Notes: generated by a model from the letters alone, not told the origin. Shown: positions 43,557 through 52,762, counted from the first letter of the stretch. The stretch is 64,000 nucleotides of DNA from Bradyrhizobium sp. 170 (GCF_023101085.1 NZ_CP064703.1:2666001-2730000), one strand, 5' to 3'. Numbers and translations: made by a program.

Positions 43557-44594
43557 ATGCGAATTTGCCAGATAGCACCTTTAGCGGAAAGTGTACCTCC
43601 AAAGCTTTATGGCGGTACCGAACGCGTCGTTGCGTGGTTGATTGATGAACTGGTCAGCTTGGGCCATGAGGTGACCCTCTTCGCAAGTGGGGATTCAATG
43701 ACAATGGCTCGGCTCAATGCTGTATGGCCTCGCGCTCTTCGCCTTGGCCGGCCACGCACGGATCCAATGGCGGTTCAAGCGGCCTTGCTGGAAGAAGTGG
43801 CACGAACAGCGGCTGAATTCGACGTGATCCACGCGCATATCGATTGGCTGCACCTTCCGTTGCTCAGTCGGCTAGGCACTCCGTTTTTGACCACCTGTCA
43901 CGGACGAATGGATTTGCCGGGTTTCCCCGATGTGATCGGCCGATTTCCCGCCGCGCCCTTCGTGTCGATATCGGACAACCAGCGTGTCCCGTTGCGCGAA
44001 GCGAAATGGATAGGCACCGTATACCATGGGCTGCCGGTCAACCTGTACGAACCTTCATTCGAACGGGGTTTGTACCTCGCTTTTCTCGGTCGTCTCACCG
44101 CAGAGAAAGGACCGGAAGCCGCAATTCGCATTGCACGTGCAGTTGGAATGCCACTTCATATTGCTGCAAAGGTACCGCGAGGCGAGCGGGGGTACTTCAA
44201 GGAACGACTTGAGCCGCAGGTCGATGGCAAGCAAATCCAGCTTACCGGCGAGGTAAATGACGAAACCAAGCGTCAGTTTCTTGCCGGCGCCGCGGCGCTG
44301 CTCTTTCCAATCGATTGGCCTGAGCCTTTTGGCCTCGTGATGATCGAGGCCATGGCCTGCGGCACGCCCGTTATTGCGTTCAAGGCCGGTTCCGTACCGG
44401 AAGTCGTTGACGACGGAATAACGGGCTTTGTTGTGTCGAGCGAAGAGGAAGCCAACCTGGCCATCGCACGCCTCGGTGAACTCGATCGACAACGGGTGCG
44501 AGCACATTTCGAAAAAAGGTTTACCGCAAGGCGGATGGCGGAAGAATATTTGCGCCACTACGAAACGCTCTCCTATCGCAAGAGTACTGTTTGA
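43557..44594 (+). CDS. GT4 family glycosyltransferase
   Basis: 345 residues. MRICQIAPLAESVPPKLYGG (GGTERVVAWL loop), HAHIDWLHLPLL, TCHGRMDLP, LAFLGRLTAEKGPEAAIRIA and WPEPFGLVMIEAMACGTPVI (E-x7-E). A common rhizobial glycosyltransferase of unknown acceptor. ggaag lies five bases before ATG 43557. Probably co-transcribed with the trehalose-synthase-type gene 58 bases upstream. Confidence 0.8.
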   Translation: MRICQIAPLAESVPPKLYGGTERVVAWLIDELVSLGHEVTLFASGDSMTMARLNAVWPRALRLGRPRTDPMAVQAALLEEVARTAAEFDVIHAHIDWLHLPLLSRLGTPFLTTCHGRMDLPGFPDVIGRFPAAPFVSISDNQRVPLREAKWIGTVYHGLPVNLYEPSFERGLYLAFLGRLTAEKGPEAAIRIARAVGMPLHIAAKVPRGERGYFKERLEPQVDGKQIQLTGEVNDETKRQFLAGAAALLFPIDWPEPFGLVMIEAMACGTPVIAFKAGSVPEVVDDGITGFVVSSEEEANLAIARLGELDRQRVRAHFEKRFTARRMAEEYLRHYETLSYRKSTV

Positions 44595-44634
44595 GAAGTA
44601 TATGATTGAGGCAGATACAAACGAATGACCAGCC

Positions 44635-45068
44635 CTACGCGCGTACGACGGCTGGGCCTTTCTGCAAAGAACCGCGACGTAGCGGCGTTGGCTGGTGGCA
44701 TCTCTCGCCATCGCGAGAGTGATGGCCTTTTGCATTTCTTCGAATGAATGGCTTGCGCAGCGCCGGCCGATCGCGGACCGGCTCGGAAATTACGTCAGGT
44801 GCATACCCGGTCGCGAAAATGATCGGCCGCTTTCGCAGTTCGACGATTTCGGCAATCGGCGTAATCAACTGACCGCCAACATTGACATCGAGGATAGCAA
44901 AATCGAATTCAGCGGTCCGCGCCAGCGCTATGGCTTGCGCTATCCGGCCGGCCTCGCTGAGAAATGCGATGGCCTAGCGCCTCCAGCATTATGATGAATC
45001 ATCCGAATTAGCGCTTCGTCCTCGACGAGGAAAACGTTGTAGCTGTCGCCAGCAGTGCTTTTCGTCAT
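44635..45068 (-). pseudogene. Single-domain response regulator, frameshifted
   Basis: Minus strand pieces in order: MTKSTAGDSYNVFLVEDEAL (acidic pair), IMLEALGHRI, then EAGRIAQAIALARTAEFDFA with ILDVNVGG (phospho-aspartate), PIIFATGYA and LRKPF (conserved lysine). Three phase changes are needed across about 430 bases. The receiver fold is complete but unreadable as one protein. Confidence 0.75.
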
Positions 45069-45372
45069 GACACGTGACCCACCGGTCAAGTGCGATGCAC
45101 AATGCCAGATTTCCCTTGTGCCAACTAGCATGGACCTAAGGTCGGTTAATGGGGAACGCGCCATGCACGGCAACAGAGCGCAGCTCGAAATGAGCGTGCT
45201 GCGGTGAGGGGGCCGGGCGCATCGGTCCCAGCTTGGGTGAACTTCACAAAGGCTCGTGGCGCCCGAGCCGACTATTCTGCAGCGCGTAATCGAGGCCGGC
45301 GCCAGCCGTGCTGACCAGCAGCATTAAGATGGCAGAGCCGGCACGCGGGAGTCATCGTGGTGACACGATCTA
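45069..45372. other. Intergenic stretch, nothing recognised
   Basis: About 300 bases between a bro ken response regulator and the DUF763 gene; no convincing frame, repeat or promoter seen. Confidence 0.4.
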
Positions 45373-46626
45373 TCAAGACTTGTTTGGAGCGATCTTCTTA
45401 GGACCGGTAAGGTCCGCTTCCCATCCTAGCACCGAGCGTCCGTCAAGCGAGGCGGATCGGCTTCGTTCGCTGGCGACGAACGCTTCAAAGGATGGCCCTG
45501 TTGCGGTTCGCTCCAACCGGCGCGCTTGGTCGTCTAATCGCTTAAGGGCCTGCATTTCCTCATCGCGTCCGAGTTTTGCCCGCTGCACCGCGGACTTCAG
45601 TACACGGATGGTCTCATCGTAGACCTTGATCGGAACGGGATAGGGATGGCGGTCCTTGCCGCCGTGGGCGAGGGAAAAACGGGCAGGATCGCGAAAGCGA
45701 TACGGTGCGCCGTGTACCACTTCCGCGACCATCGCCAGCGATTGCACCGTGCGTGCACCGACGCCCGGCGTCAGCAGCAGTTCCGGAAAATCCAGCGGGC
45801 CGCGCTCGGCAGCGGCGGCCAGCGTTCCATGCAGCCGGCGCGTGAACACATCGCTGAAGCGGACATCGTGATGCGCGGGCATGACGAGATGCGGCAATTC
45901 TGGTTGCGCCGCAATCTGGTTTGAGAGCGCCGCAAATTCGCGTGCGATTCCGTCCGGTCCAAGCGCGCTGAGGAGGTCTACCTGTGCATTGCGGGATTTC
46001 TCCGCGCGATGATCGGTCAGATTGACGATCTCGCCCTGACCGGGTCCGTCGATTGCGCTGTGAGGCTCGTCGACGAAGCTTTGCAAGCTTTCGGAGTGCC
46101 AGTGGTAGCGTCGGGCCTGGCCTTTGTCGCCATTCATGCCCTGCTGAACGACAGTCCACTTGCCGTTATCGGTGACGAAGAAGCCATGGAGATAAAGTTC
46201 GAAGCCGTCCTGGACGGCGGCGCTGTCGACCTTGGCCACCAGCCGACTGGCACGCGTGAGCGCCGTTCCGTCGAAGCCCGTGCGCTCGGCGAGGGCCATC
46301 AATTCCTCCGGCGTCCGGCGCGAATGCTTCCCTCGGCCGCCGCATACGGAGATGCCGAGCTCACCTTGCAACGGGGCAAGCCCGCGCTTCAACGCGCCAA
46401 TCACGCTCGTGGTGATGCCTGACGAGTGCCAATCCATGCCCATGACGGCACCAAAGGATTGAAACCAGAACGGATGAGACAGGCGCTGGAGGAATTCGTC
46501 GCGGCCGTAGTGGTGAACCACGGCTTGCGTGATGATCGCGCCCAGCGAAGCCATGCGCTCCGCGAGCCAGGGCGGCACACGGCCGCCGTGAAGGGGAAGA
46601 TCGGCGCTGCCGGTTCGTCGTGTCAT
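45373..46626 (-). CDS. DUF763 protein
   Basis: 417 residues starting MTRRTGSADLPLHGGRVPPW. Conserved blocks: LGAIITQAVVHHYGRDEFLQ, FGAVMGMDWHSSGITTSVIG, VVQQGMNGDKGQARRYHW, MPAHHDVRFSDVFTRRLHGT and TPGVGARTVQSLAMVAEVVH (helix-hairpin-helix-like, suggesting DNA binding). DUF763 proteins are uncharacterised and found in archaea and scattered bacteria. Start at ATG 46626, which overlaps the stop of the AlkB-like gene (ATGA), so the two are coupled; a DNA-repair role is inferred from that. Confidence 0.85.
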   Translation of the reverse strand: MTRRTGSADLPLHGGRVPPWLAERMASLGAIITQAVVHHYGRDEFLQRLSHPFWFQSFGAVMGMDWHSSGITTSVIGALKRGLAPLQGELGISVCGGRGKHSRRTPEELMALAERTGFDGTALTRASRLVAKVDSAAVQDGFELYLHGFFVTDNGKWTVVQQGMNGDKGQARRYHWHSESLQSFVDEPHSAIDGPGQGEIVNLTDHRAEKSRNAQVDLLSALGPDGIAREFAALSNQIAAQPELPHLVMPAHHDVRFSDVFTRRLHGTLAAAAERGPLDFPELLLTPGVGARTVQSLAMVAEVVHGAPYRFRDPARFSLAHGGKDRHPYPVPIKVYDETIRVLKSAVQRAKLGRDEEMQALKRLDDQARRLERTATGPSFEAFVASERSRSASLDGRSVLGWEADLTGPKKIAPNKS

Positions 46627-47225
46627 CGTGGTCCGGGAAGGGTGAGGCGCGGCCAGGATTGCTGGGTCATCGTCCGGAAAGTGATCGAATAGCGAGGCGC
46701 CTCCACCGGAGGGATACTGTGCTCCCAATCCGATCTGGCGGCACCGGTCATCTGATAGATCGATCGCGGCGCTGCATCGAGCGTGAAGCGGGTCCATCTG
46801 TCACCTGCCGGCCGCCGAAAGCGGAACTTGCAGGCCGAGCCCAGCGACAATCCGAAAATCTGGTCGAAATGCGGCTTGTCGCGGTGCCAGCCGATGCCGA
46901 CGCCCGTGTCGTATTCGGTGCAGAGAATTTGCGCTATCCGAGTGCCCGCGCCACCAAAGGCCTCGACGCGCTCGATCAGCGGCGCCAGCCATTCGGGGAT
47001 GGGATCGGCGTCCTGCAGGCGCCGCAAGGTGTAATCGTAGCGATAGCCGAATGAGGCCACGCGCCGCTTGCCTTCATATTGGCCAAACTGGAACGGCTGC
47101 AACGGAAGCTCCGCGATGCGCGCCATCAAGTCCTGTTCGATCACCGGCGAGACGAACCCGGTGGCGTAGCGCAGACCCTCGGGAGCGGGCGATTGATCGG
47201 CAAAAAGTGGAAGCTGCTCGGCCAA
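46623..47225 (-). CDS. AlkB-like 2-oxoglutarate/Fe(II) dioxygenase
   Basis: About 200 residues. LRYATGFVSPVIEQDLMARI, FGQYEGKRRVASFGYRYDYT, CTEYDTGVGIGWHRDKPHFD (HxD iron ligands), LGSACKFRFRR, YQMTGAARSDWEHSIPPVEA (second histidine) and RYSITFRTM (arginine binding 2-oxoglutarate). AlkB enzymes remove alkyl groups from DNA or RNA bases. No ATG is suitably placed; a TTG at 47225 is my best guess and the frame is open to 47396. Confidence 0.8.
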   Translation of the reverse strand: MAEQLPLFADQSPAPEGLRYATGFVSPVIEQDLMARIAELPLQPFQFGQYEGKRRVASFGYRYDYTLRRLQDADPIPEWLAPLIERVEAFGGAGTRIAQILCTEYDTGVGIGWHRDKPHFDQIFGLSLGSACKFRFRRPAGDRWTRFTLDAAPRSIYQMTGAARSDWEHSIPPVEAPRYSITFRTMTQQSWPRLTLPGPR

Positions 47226-47336
47226 TCCGGTGATCCATTCGTTGGGTGGTTGAGGGCAGAATTCATATAGGGCGAAGCAACTTCGAAAGAAGGGAGGGCT
47301 CTGCGCCGCGGCGATTGAGGCTCCGCCAACCCATTC

Positions 47337-47540
47337 ATGACGCCCGAGTCTCCAAAGCAGCCTTATCCGAACCAAAGATAGCCGATGCCCGCTCAATAAC
47401 GAAAATGGACCCGCGGCCTGATAACGGCGAAAAGAGGCGCGAGGGCTCGGGCACGTTGAAGGGTAGAAAGGCCGTGATTAGCCGCGGCGACAGCGGCATC
47501 GGCCACGCCGTGGCGATCGCTATGCGCGCGAATTCAACGG
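47337..47540 (+). pseudogene. SDR gene, N-terminal remnant
   Basis: ATG 47337 gives TPESPKQPYPNQR, TAG, PMPAQ, and another frame continues MDPRPDNGEKRREGSGTLKG, RKAVISRGDSGIGHAVAIAM. This matches the N-terminal tail and cofactor loop of the intact SDR at 39702-40559. The rest is missing. Confidence 0.7.
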
Positions 47541-47696
47541 CTGTTAGAAGGGAGGGTATCCTGACGGGAGGCCCCGTTACCAGGCGCGCCGCCAGCCTTG
47601 GCCTCGTGGACGCGCTTGGCTCCATGCTGATCGTGTCATAGGCCGCCAGCACCGGGGGGAATATCCGACCTGGAACAGCTTCTCCAGGCAAGATCG

Positions 47697-48025
47697 TGCA
47701 GTGCCGTTAACACGGTGGTGATCGCCATATTCACGCTGTTGTTCACACCGGTCTATGGGTGCTGCTCGATACGATGACTCCCTGGCGACGACTTGCGCTG
47801 AGCGCATTTGTCACAGCTCTGCTGTTGGTCTTCAGGAAATCGCTGATCGGATAGTACTCGGTCGCGCCGCGCGGAGTTCGGCCAACGGCGCGGGGAGCGC
47901 GCTGACCGTCCTTATGTTCTGCCTGTATTTACTCCGCGCAGATTTTTCTGTTCGGCGCCGAACTGATGAAGGCGATCCATGACGAGCGCAGCCCGGCGGC
48001 CGCCAGACGCGCTAGGAACAATTGA
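47697..48025 (+). pseudogene. YihY/BrkB-family gene, C-terminal remnant
   Basis: Three plus-strand frames together give VVIAIFTLLFTPVYG, LDTMTPWRRLALSAFVTALL, SSANGAGSALTVLM and QIFLFGAELMKAIHDERSPA to TGA 48023-48025, the last quarter of a YihY protein. It cannot be translated as one piece. The stress promoter of the next operon overlaps its last codons. Confidence 0.7.
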
Positions 48026-48039
48026 ACATTGCGTGAGTT
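48015..48039 (+). promoter_or_regulatory. EcfG-type stress promoter for the DUF3618 operon
   Basis: GGAAC, 17 bases, GTT (-10 AGTT); 41 bases before the first start codon of the operon. Confidence 0.65.
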
Positions 48040-48080
48040 CGCTTTGAAACACGAACACGAACCCACAGGGTGGCAACGAC

Positions 48081-49112
48081 ATGACACGATCCGTTGACGA
48101 GCTAAGAAGGGACTCCGAGCAAAGCCGCGCGCAACTCGCGGCGACCGTCGATCGGTTGAGGGAACAGATCACCGACACCGCAGAAGACATCCGTTACAAG
48201 GTCTCGCCCGAAGGAATCAAGGCCGAGGTGTCCGGATTCATCAGCCATAAGACCAATAGCTGGCTTTATGCGCTCAGGCAGCAAGCCATGGACAATCCTA
48301 TGCAGGTGATTGCCGCCGGGACCGCAGTTGCCGTGCCCGTGCTGCGGTTGGCACGCGGGTTCCCGCTGCCGCTATTGATGATCGGCGCGGGACTGGCGCT
48401 GGGTTCGAAGACCGTTCGCGACCGCGCAGCGGAAGCGGCCGCGCCTGGAATCGAGAAGGCCAGGGAAGCGATGGATGAGACAGCGGCGCGCGCGCAGTCC
48501 TTGGGCGATGGCGTGCGGAAAGCGATTTCCCAAGCCAAGAGCCAGGCAACCGGTATGGCCAGCGAAGCTCAGGATACCGCGGCTGGACCGGCGAATGCAG
48601 CCGGTGGAATGGCTAGTGACTTGAGGGAACGCGCAGCGCAGGCCGCCGATGCCGTCACCAGCAAGGTCAGCGCTGGCATCGATGCAGCTTCGGAAAAGGC
48701 AAAAGAGACGATAGAGCGGGCTCGCTCCGCAGCGACCGCTACTCCGCCAACGGCAAGCAAGATGATCCGGGACAACGCCGCGCTGATTGGCGGTCTTGGA
48801 GTGGCGATCGGCGCGATCCTTGCCGCCTCGCTTCCCACGACCAGGGCTGAAGCGGGCACGATGGGCAAAGCAAGCGACCGGGTGAAGCGCGCCGCCAGTA
48901 CGGCTACTCAATCCGGATTTGAGGCAGCCAAGGACACCGCGCTCTCGGCAGCCGACGCCGCGGCAAAAAGCGTTGCCGACGCCGACCTCGGAGGACACGC
49001 CAGCCGGATCACCGAGGGGGTGACCGACAAGCTCAAAGAAGTGGCCGACGACGTCGTCACGACGGCGTTCGATCCTTCCCGTACCCCGCACAATGAAAAG
49101 AGGCCGCCATGA
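48081..49112 (+). CDS. DUF3618 protein with long alanine-rich helical region
   Basis: 343 residues. MTRSVDELRRDSEQSRAQLA with TVDRLREQITDTAEDIR is the DUF3618 N-terminal helix; then AGTAVAVPVLRLARGFPLPL and LLMIGAGLALGSKTVRDRAA (first membrane pair), about 130 residues of alanine/glutamate-rich coiled helix, a second hydrophobic segment (LIGGLGVAIGAILAASL) and an amphipathic tail. First of four genes linked by ATGA overlaps. Such operons are thought to remodel the envelope under stress; direct evidence is lacking. Confidence 0.85.
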   Translation: MTRSVDELRRDSEQSRAQLAATVDRLREQITDTAEDIRYKVSPEGIKAEVSGFISHKTNSWLYALRQQAMDNPMQVIAAGTAVAVPVLRLARGFPLPLLMIGAGLALGSKTVRDRAAEAAAPGIEKAREAMDETAARAQSLGDGVRKAISQAKSQATGMASEAQDTAAGPANAAGGMASDLRERAAQAADAVTSKVSAGIDAASEKAKETIERARSAATATPPTASKMIRDNAALIGGLGVAIGAILAASLPTTRAEAGTMGKASDRVKRAASTATQSGFEAAKDTALSAADAAAKSVADADLGGHASRITEGVTDKLKEVADDVVTTAFDPSRTPHNEKRPP

Positions 49113-49654
49113 GCGATTTGGACCTTTCCACCCAGAACACGAATTCTTCGCAGACCGCAGATACGTCCCAGAACCTGAAGGACCAAGCAGCGGACGCCGG
49201 TGCGAAGATGCAACAACGCGCCCGCGACGCGCTAAAAGATTCGACGGAAGTCGCACGCGACAAATTCAAGGAGGCGGCCGATGCCGCCAAGGGCGTGGCG
49301 GCAGGAGCCGCGGATGGTTTCCAGGATCAGGCTCGCGGCCAACAGCGCTCGGGCGCGGATTTCGTCGGCCGGCTGGCCGGAAATATCCGCGATGCGGCGC
49401 GCGCATTCGAGAGCGACGCGCCGTTTGCCGCCCGCAGCATCAACTCCGCGGCTGAATATGTGGACGAGGCCGCCGAGAAGATCCGCAGCGGCAGCATCCG
49501 CGACCTCGTCGATGGCGCGACGGATTTCGCGAGGCGGCAGCCTGCGGCATTTCTCGGGCTGTCCGTGCTTGCAGGTTTCGCCGCCGTCCGTTTCCTGAAG
49601 GCGTCTGGAAACCAGACTTCCTCCTCATCATCGCATCGCGGCGAGGCGTCATGA
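49109..49654 (+). CDS. Alanine-rich helical protein with C-terminal membrane anchor
   Basis: 181 residues: a Gln/Asn-rich start, LKDQAADAGAKMQQRARDAL and FKEAADAAKGVAAGAADGFQ repeats (DUF883/apolipoprotein-like 11-mer periodicity), AEYVDEAAEKIRSGSIRDLV, and a final hydrophobic AAFLGLSVLAGFAAVRFLKA. It overlaps both neighbours by four bases (ATGA). Likely lies on the inner membrane. Function unknown. Confidence 0.8.
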   Translation: MSDLDLSTQNTNSSQTADTSQNLKDQAADAGAKMQQRARDALKDSTEVARDKFKEAADAAKGVAAGAADGFQDQARGQQRSGADFVGRLAGNIRDAARAFESDAPFAARSINSAAEYVDEAAEKIRSGSIRDLVDGATDFARRQPAAFLGLSVLAGFAAVRFLKASGNQTSSSSSHRGEAS

Positions 49655-50046
49655 GCACGAAAACCGATCTCCGGACGATCTCGCACCTGCTTGGCGACGC
49701 CCTTTCGCAATTCGCCAAGCTGTTTCAGAACGAGATCGATCTCGCCAAGGCCGAACTCGGCGAGAAGGTTCAGCAAATTGGTGGCGCCGTCGGCTTGTTT
49801 GCGGCCGGCGCCATCCTGGTCATTCCCGCCATCGTCATGGCGCTGTTTGCGCTTTCAGCGGCCTTGATCTCGGCAGGATGGTCACAGCCGGTTTCCTATC
49901 TGATCTCCGCGATCGTCGCCGCGGTACTTGCGGCAATCTTGTTTGCGGTCGGAATGAACCGGCTTGACGCACGAAATCTGGCGCCGCGCGAAACGCTGCG
50001 CCAGCTCGAAAAGGACAAGGATACCGTCAAGGGAATGGTGCGATGA
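49651..50046 (+). CDS. Phage-holin-3_6 (DUF1469)-type membrane protein
   Basis: 131 residues: an amphipathic start (HLLGDALSQFAKLFQNEIDL, AKAELGEKVQQ) and two hydrophobic segments (GLFAAGAILVIPAIVMALFA; LISAIVAAVLAAILFAVGMN), then a charged tail. Classified as holin superfamily 3 by layout, though as a chromosomal member it need not lyse cells. Third gene of the ATGA-linked operon. Confidence 0.8.
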   Translation: MSTKTDLRTISHLLGDALSQFAKLFQNEIDLAKAELGEKVQQIGGAVGLFAAGAILVIPAIVMALFALSAALISAGWSQPVSYLISAIVAAVLAAILFAVGMNRLDARNLAPRETLRQLEKDKDTVKGMVR

Positions 50047-50780
50047 GCGGAAAGCAAGGAAATTTTATAGATGTCCTGACCGCGGCCGCCCGGGACAACC
50101 CGCTTGCTGCGGCCCTGATCGGAGGTGGCGCACTGTGGCTATTGATAGGCAATGACAAGCTGAAGAGCGCGGCCAGTTCGGTCAGCGCCGCTACCGCGCC
50201 GCTTGCCGATATGGGCGCGCGCGGTCAGCGCGCCGCGGCCTCGACATTCGAGAAGGGTTACGATTCCGTCCGGGATCGCGCTTCCCGAATGCAGGACCAG
50301 GCATCGCGCGGCTTCCACGAAGGGCTGCGTCACGCCAGAAGTGCTGCCTCCGATGCCATGTCAGGGACAGCAGACACTTTGAGCGATCGATTCGACGAAG
50401 GTGCCACCGGCGCGCGGGAGATGTGGGACCGTCTGAGCGAGGCCATGCCTAGGAAGGAGACCTTGGCAAAAGCGCAATCGTCGCTTTCCGATCTCTTTGA
50501 AAGGCAACCATTGGTCCTTGGCGCGGTCGGTCTGGCGATCGGCGCCACGGTGGCCGGGGCGCTGACCAAGTCCAGCATTGAGGACGAGTGGGTCGGCGAT
50601 GCCAGCGACAGCTTGAAGGCGGATTTGAGTGCCCGCGCCGGGGCTGTATCGCAAGGCGTCGGGGAGGCCTCCGACACGATGAAGGCCGAGCTTGGAGACG
50701 CCGGCGCCGAATTTGTCGATCGCGTTAAGCAGGCAGGCAGGGATGCGATGGTTTCAGCTCAAGAAAAGGTCCGTAGCTGA
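50043..50780 (+). CDS. Alanine-rich helical membrane-associated protein
   Basis: 245 residues: an N-terminal hydrophobic run (PLAAALIGGGALWLLIG), about 100 residues of amphipathic helix (YDSVRDRASRMQDQASRGFH), a second hydrophobic run (PLVLGAVGLAIGATVAGALT) and an acidic-alanine tail. Resembles the first gene of the operon in design. Last gene; no clear terminator follows. Confidence 0.8.
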   Translation: MSGKQGNFIDVLTAAARDNPLAAALIGGGALWLLIGNDKLKSAASSVSAATAPLADMGARGQRAAASTFEKGYDSVRDRASRMQDQASRGFHEGLRHARSAASDAMSGTADTLSDRFDEGATGAREMWDRLSEAMPRKETLAKAQSSLSDLFERQPLVLGAVGLAIGATVAGALTKSSIEDEWVGDASDSLKADLSARAGAVSQGVGEASDTMKAELGDAGAEFVDRVKQAGRDAMVSAQEKVRS

Positions 50781-51220
50781 GTGCTATCTGCCAGTCTGTC
50801 AGTTCGTGCAGCCCGCGTCGCTTTATACAGGCAGCGGTTCAATGCCCGCACGCCTCCGATGCGGGTGATCATCGTCAGGCCACAAACTGTCGCGACCAAG
50901 ACAACTGACAAGGACCTTGAACCTGACTCGGCTGACAGTTCGATCCGTATTTTCCACGTCAGGGGCTCGAGTTCCTAAGTGACTTTTGTACAGACCACTG
51001 CTCAGGAAGGTATCTCCATCGTGTATTACCGATTGCCGGCATACGTCATGGTAGCTGGGACGGCGCATCAGTGGCCGCGGTGTACGGGTTCGAGATCAAA
51101 AACGATGTGGTGCAACGTTTCGGCGGAGCTGCTGGTTCCGCTCGGCCTAGCCCGTAGGAACATTCCATCCGGACGGCCTTTATAGCTCATTGAAATGAGA
51201 CGGCCTCGATTGGATCGGAC
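50781..51220. other. Intergenic stretch, no gene recognised
   Basis: About 440 bases. A perfect GGAAC-N17-CGTT motif on the minus strand (51114-51139) points into it but no coding frame follows. On the plus strand a GGAAC at 51157 has CTTT at the -10 position, a weak candidate promoter for yihY. Confidence 0.4.
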
Positions 51221-52144
51221 ATGTGGTGGGCGGTGGTGAAAGAGGCTGCGACCAACTGGTCGAGCCACAAGGATGCCAGGCAGGGGGCTGCCCTCGCATA
51301 TTACTCCGTGTTCTCGCTTGGCCCTATCATCGTAATCGCCGTTGCAGTAGCCGGCCTGCTCTTCGGCCATGATGCCGTCACTTCTCAAGTCATGTCATCG
51401 ATCAGGGAGATGCTCGGAGACACCGGAGCCAAGGCCGTCGAGGCGATGCTGGCGGGAGCCAGCCGCCCCGCTGCGGGAGTTCTTGCCACCATCCTCGGCA
51501 TCGGAGCACTTCTCTTCGCCGCCATCGGTGTCGTGGTGCAGCTGAAGGATGCGCTCAACGTCGTTTGGGACGTGGAGCAGTCCGAGGAGTCCGGGCTGTG
51601 GCAGTTCGCCCGTAATCACGTGCTGTCGTTCGCCGCAGTGCTGGCGCTCGGCTTTCTTCTGCTGGTCTCGCTACTGGTGAGCGCGGGCCTCGCAGCAGCC
51701 GGCAAATACGCCGCTACCTACCTGCCAGAGGGAGCGCTACACGTCATCAGCATGCTAACTTCATTTGTCGTCGTGATGGCGCTCTTCGCGATGATGTTCA
51801 AGTGGCTGCCCGACGTCTCCGTCGGCTGGTGGGACGTCTGGTTGGGCGCGTCTCTCACTGCGCTGTTCTTTGAAATTGGGAAGGCGGCCATCGGCTTCTA
51901 CATCGGCAAGCAGGGGCTGGAATCGACCTACGGAGCCGCGGCCTCGATCGTCGTCGTGCTGATCTGGGTCTACTACACGTCACAGATCATCTTGATGGGC
52001 GCGGAGGTTACCCACAGTTACGCAAAGCACAACGGCTCTTTGAAGCGGCGCGATCCCGACGAAGCGCCGGAAAACCTGCGACCGCCGTCGCAGTCCCGAC
52101 CTTCGCGGAACCGCGAGCAACGGTCGCCGTCGGGGACCGGCTAA
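51221..52144 (+). CDS. YihY/BrkB-family inner-membrane protein
   Basis: 307 residues: KDARQGAALAYYSVFSLGPI, VIAVAVAGLLFGHDAV, SRPAAGVLATILGIGALLFA, then a Trp-rich loop (VVWDVEQSEESGLWQFARNH), a second pair of membrane segments, WWDVWLGASLTALFFEIGKA and STYGAAASIVVVLIWVYYTS, QIILMGAEVTHSYA. About six membrane helices and a basic tail. This is the only intact one of three yihY-like loci in the window. Function unproven. It is followed after 12 bases by the cupin gene. Confidence 0.85.
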   Translation: MWWAVVKEAATNWSSHKDARQGAALAYYSVFSLGPIIVIAVAVAGLLFGHDAVTSQVMSSIREMLGDTGAKAVEAMLAGASRPAAGVLATILGIGALLFAAIGVVVQLKDALNVVWDVEQSEESGLWQFARNHVLSFAAVLALGFLLLVSLLVSAGLAAAGKYAATYLPEGALHVISMLTSFVVVMALFAMMFKWLPDVSVGWWDVWLGASLTALFFEIGKAAIGFYIGKQGLESTYGAAASIVVVLIWVYYTSQIILMGAEVTHSYAKHNGSLKRRDPDEAPENLRPPSQSRPSRNREQRSPSGTG

Positions 52145-52156
52145 AGGAGGACGATC

Positions 52157-52762
52157 ATGCCGATTCTTGAAGATCTGAAGGAATACGCGGAGCGCGCCAC
52201 AGGTCTGCGGCGACCCGGCAAGCGGAAGATTTCAGATCTCGCGCGGGCCAGAAACCCCCACGCCGTCCGCTTCAAGGACGATGGTCTCGTCCCCAATCAT
52301 CCGCGATGGCCGCTGATCATCTATCGAGGCGCCTTCGAATTCGATGAGCGCCACGACCCGGCGGCAGTAATCGAGGACCTGTTCGAAGCGAACGGATGGG
52401 GCGACACCTGGCGCGACGGCATTTACGACTACGTGCACTATCACTCCAGTATCCACGAGGTGCTCGGCATCGCGCGCGGCAAGGGGCGCGTCCGCTTCGG
52501 TGGCAAAAAGGGTCGAATCTTCACGTTGAAGGCCGGCGATGTCGCTGTCCTGCCCGCTGGCACGGGTCATCAGTGCCTATCGGCTGACGACGACTTCCTC
52601 GTCGTCGGCGCCTACCCACCGGCCGGTACGTACGACGAGTGCACGACGATCGAAGACCGCCTCCGTGCCCTCATGCCGATTCCGAAGGTGCCGCCGCCGC
52701 GCAAGGATCCGGTCTACGGGACCAGCGGGCCGCTGTCGAAACTCTGGAAGAAAGCGAAATGA
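52157..52762 (+). CDS. Cupin-domain protein
   Basis: 201 residues: WPLIIYRGAFEFDERHDPAA, GIYDYVHYHSSIHEVLGIAR (metal histidines), GKGRVRFGGKKGRIFTLKAG, DVAVLPAGTGHQCLSADDDF (third histidine). A small beta-barrel with a likely metal site; substrate unknown. taaaggagg precedes ATG 52157. Its stop overlaps the ATG of the next gene. Confidence 0.85.
   Translation: MPILEDLKEYAERATGLRRPGKRKISDLARARNPHAVRFKDDGLVPNHPRWPLIIYRGAFEFDERHDPAAVIEDLFEANGWGDTWRDGIYDYVHYHSSIHEVLGIARGKGRVRFGGKKGRIFTLKAGDVAVLPAGTGHQCLSADDDFLVVGAYPPAGTYDECTTIEDRLRALMPIPKVPPPRKDPVYGTSGPLSKLWKKAK

Noticed and set aside
51114..51139. Perfect stress-promoter motif on the minus strand
   Set aside because: No coding frame or RNA gene is visible downstream of it, so it is not listed as a promoter feature.
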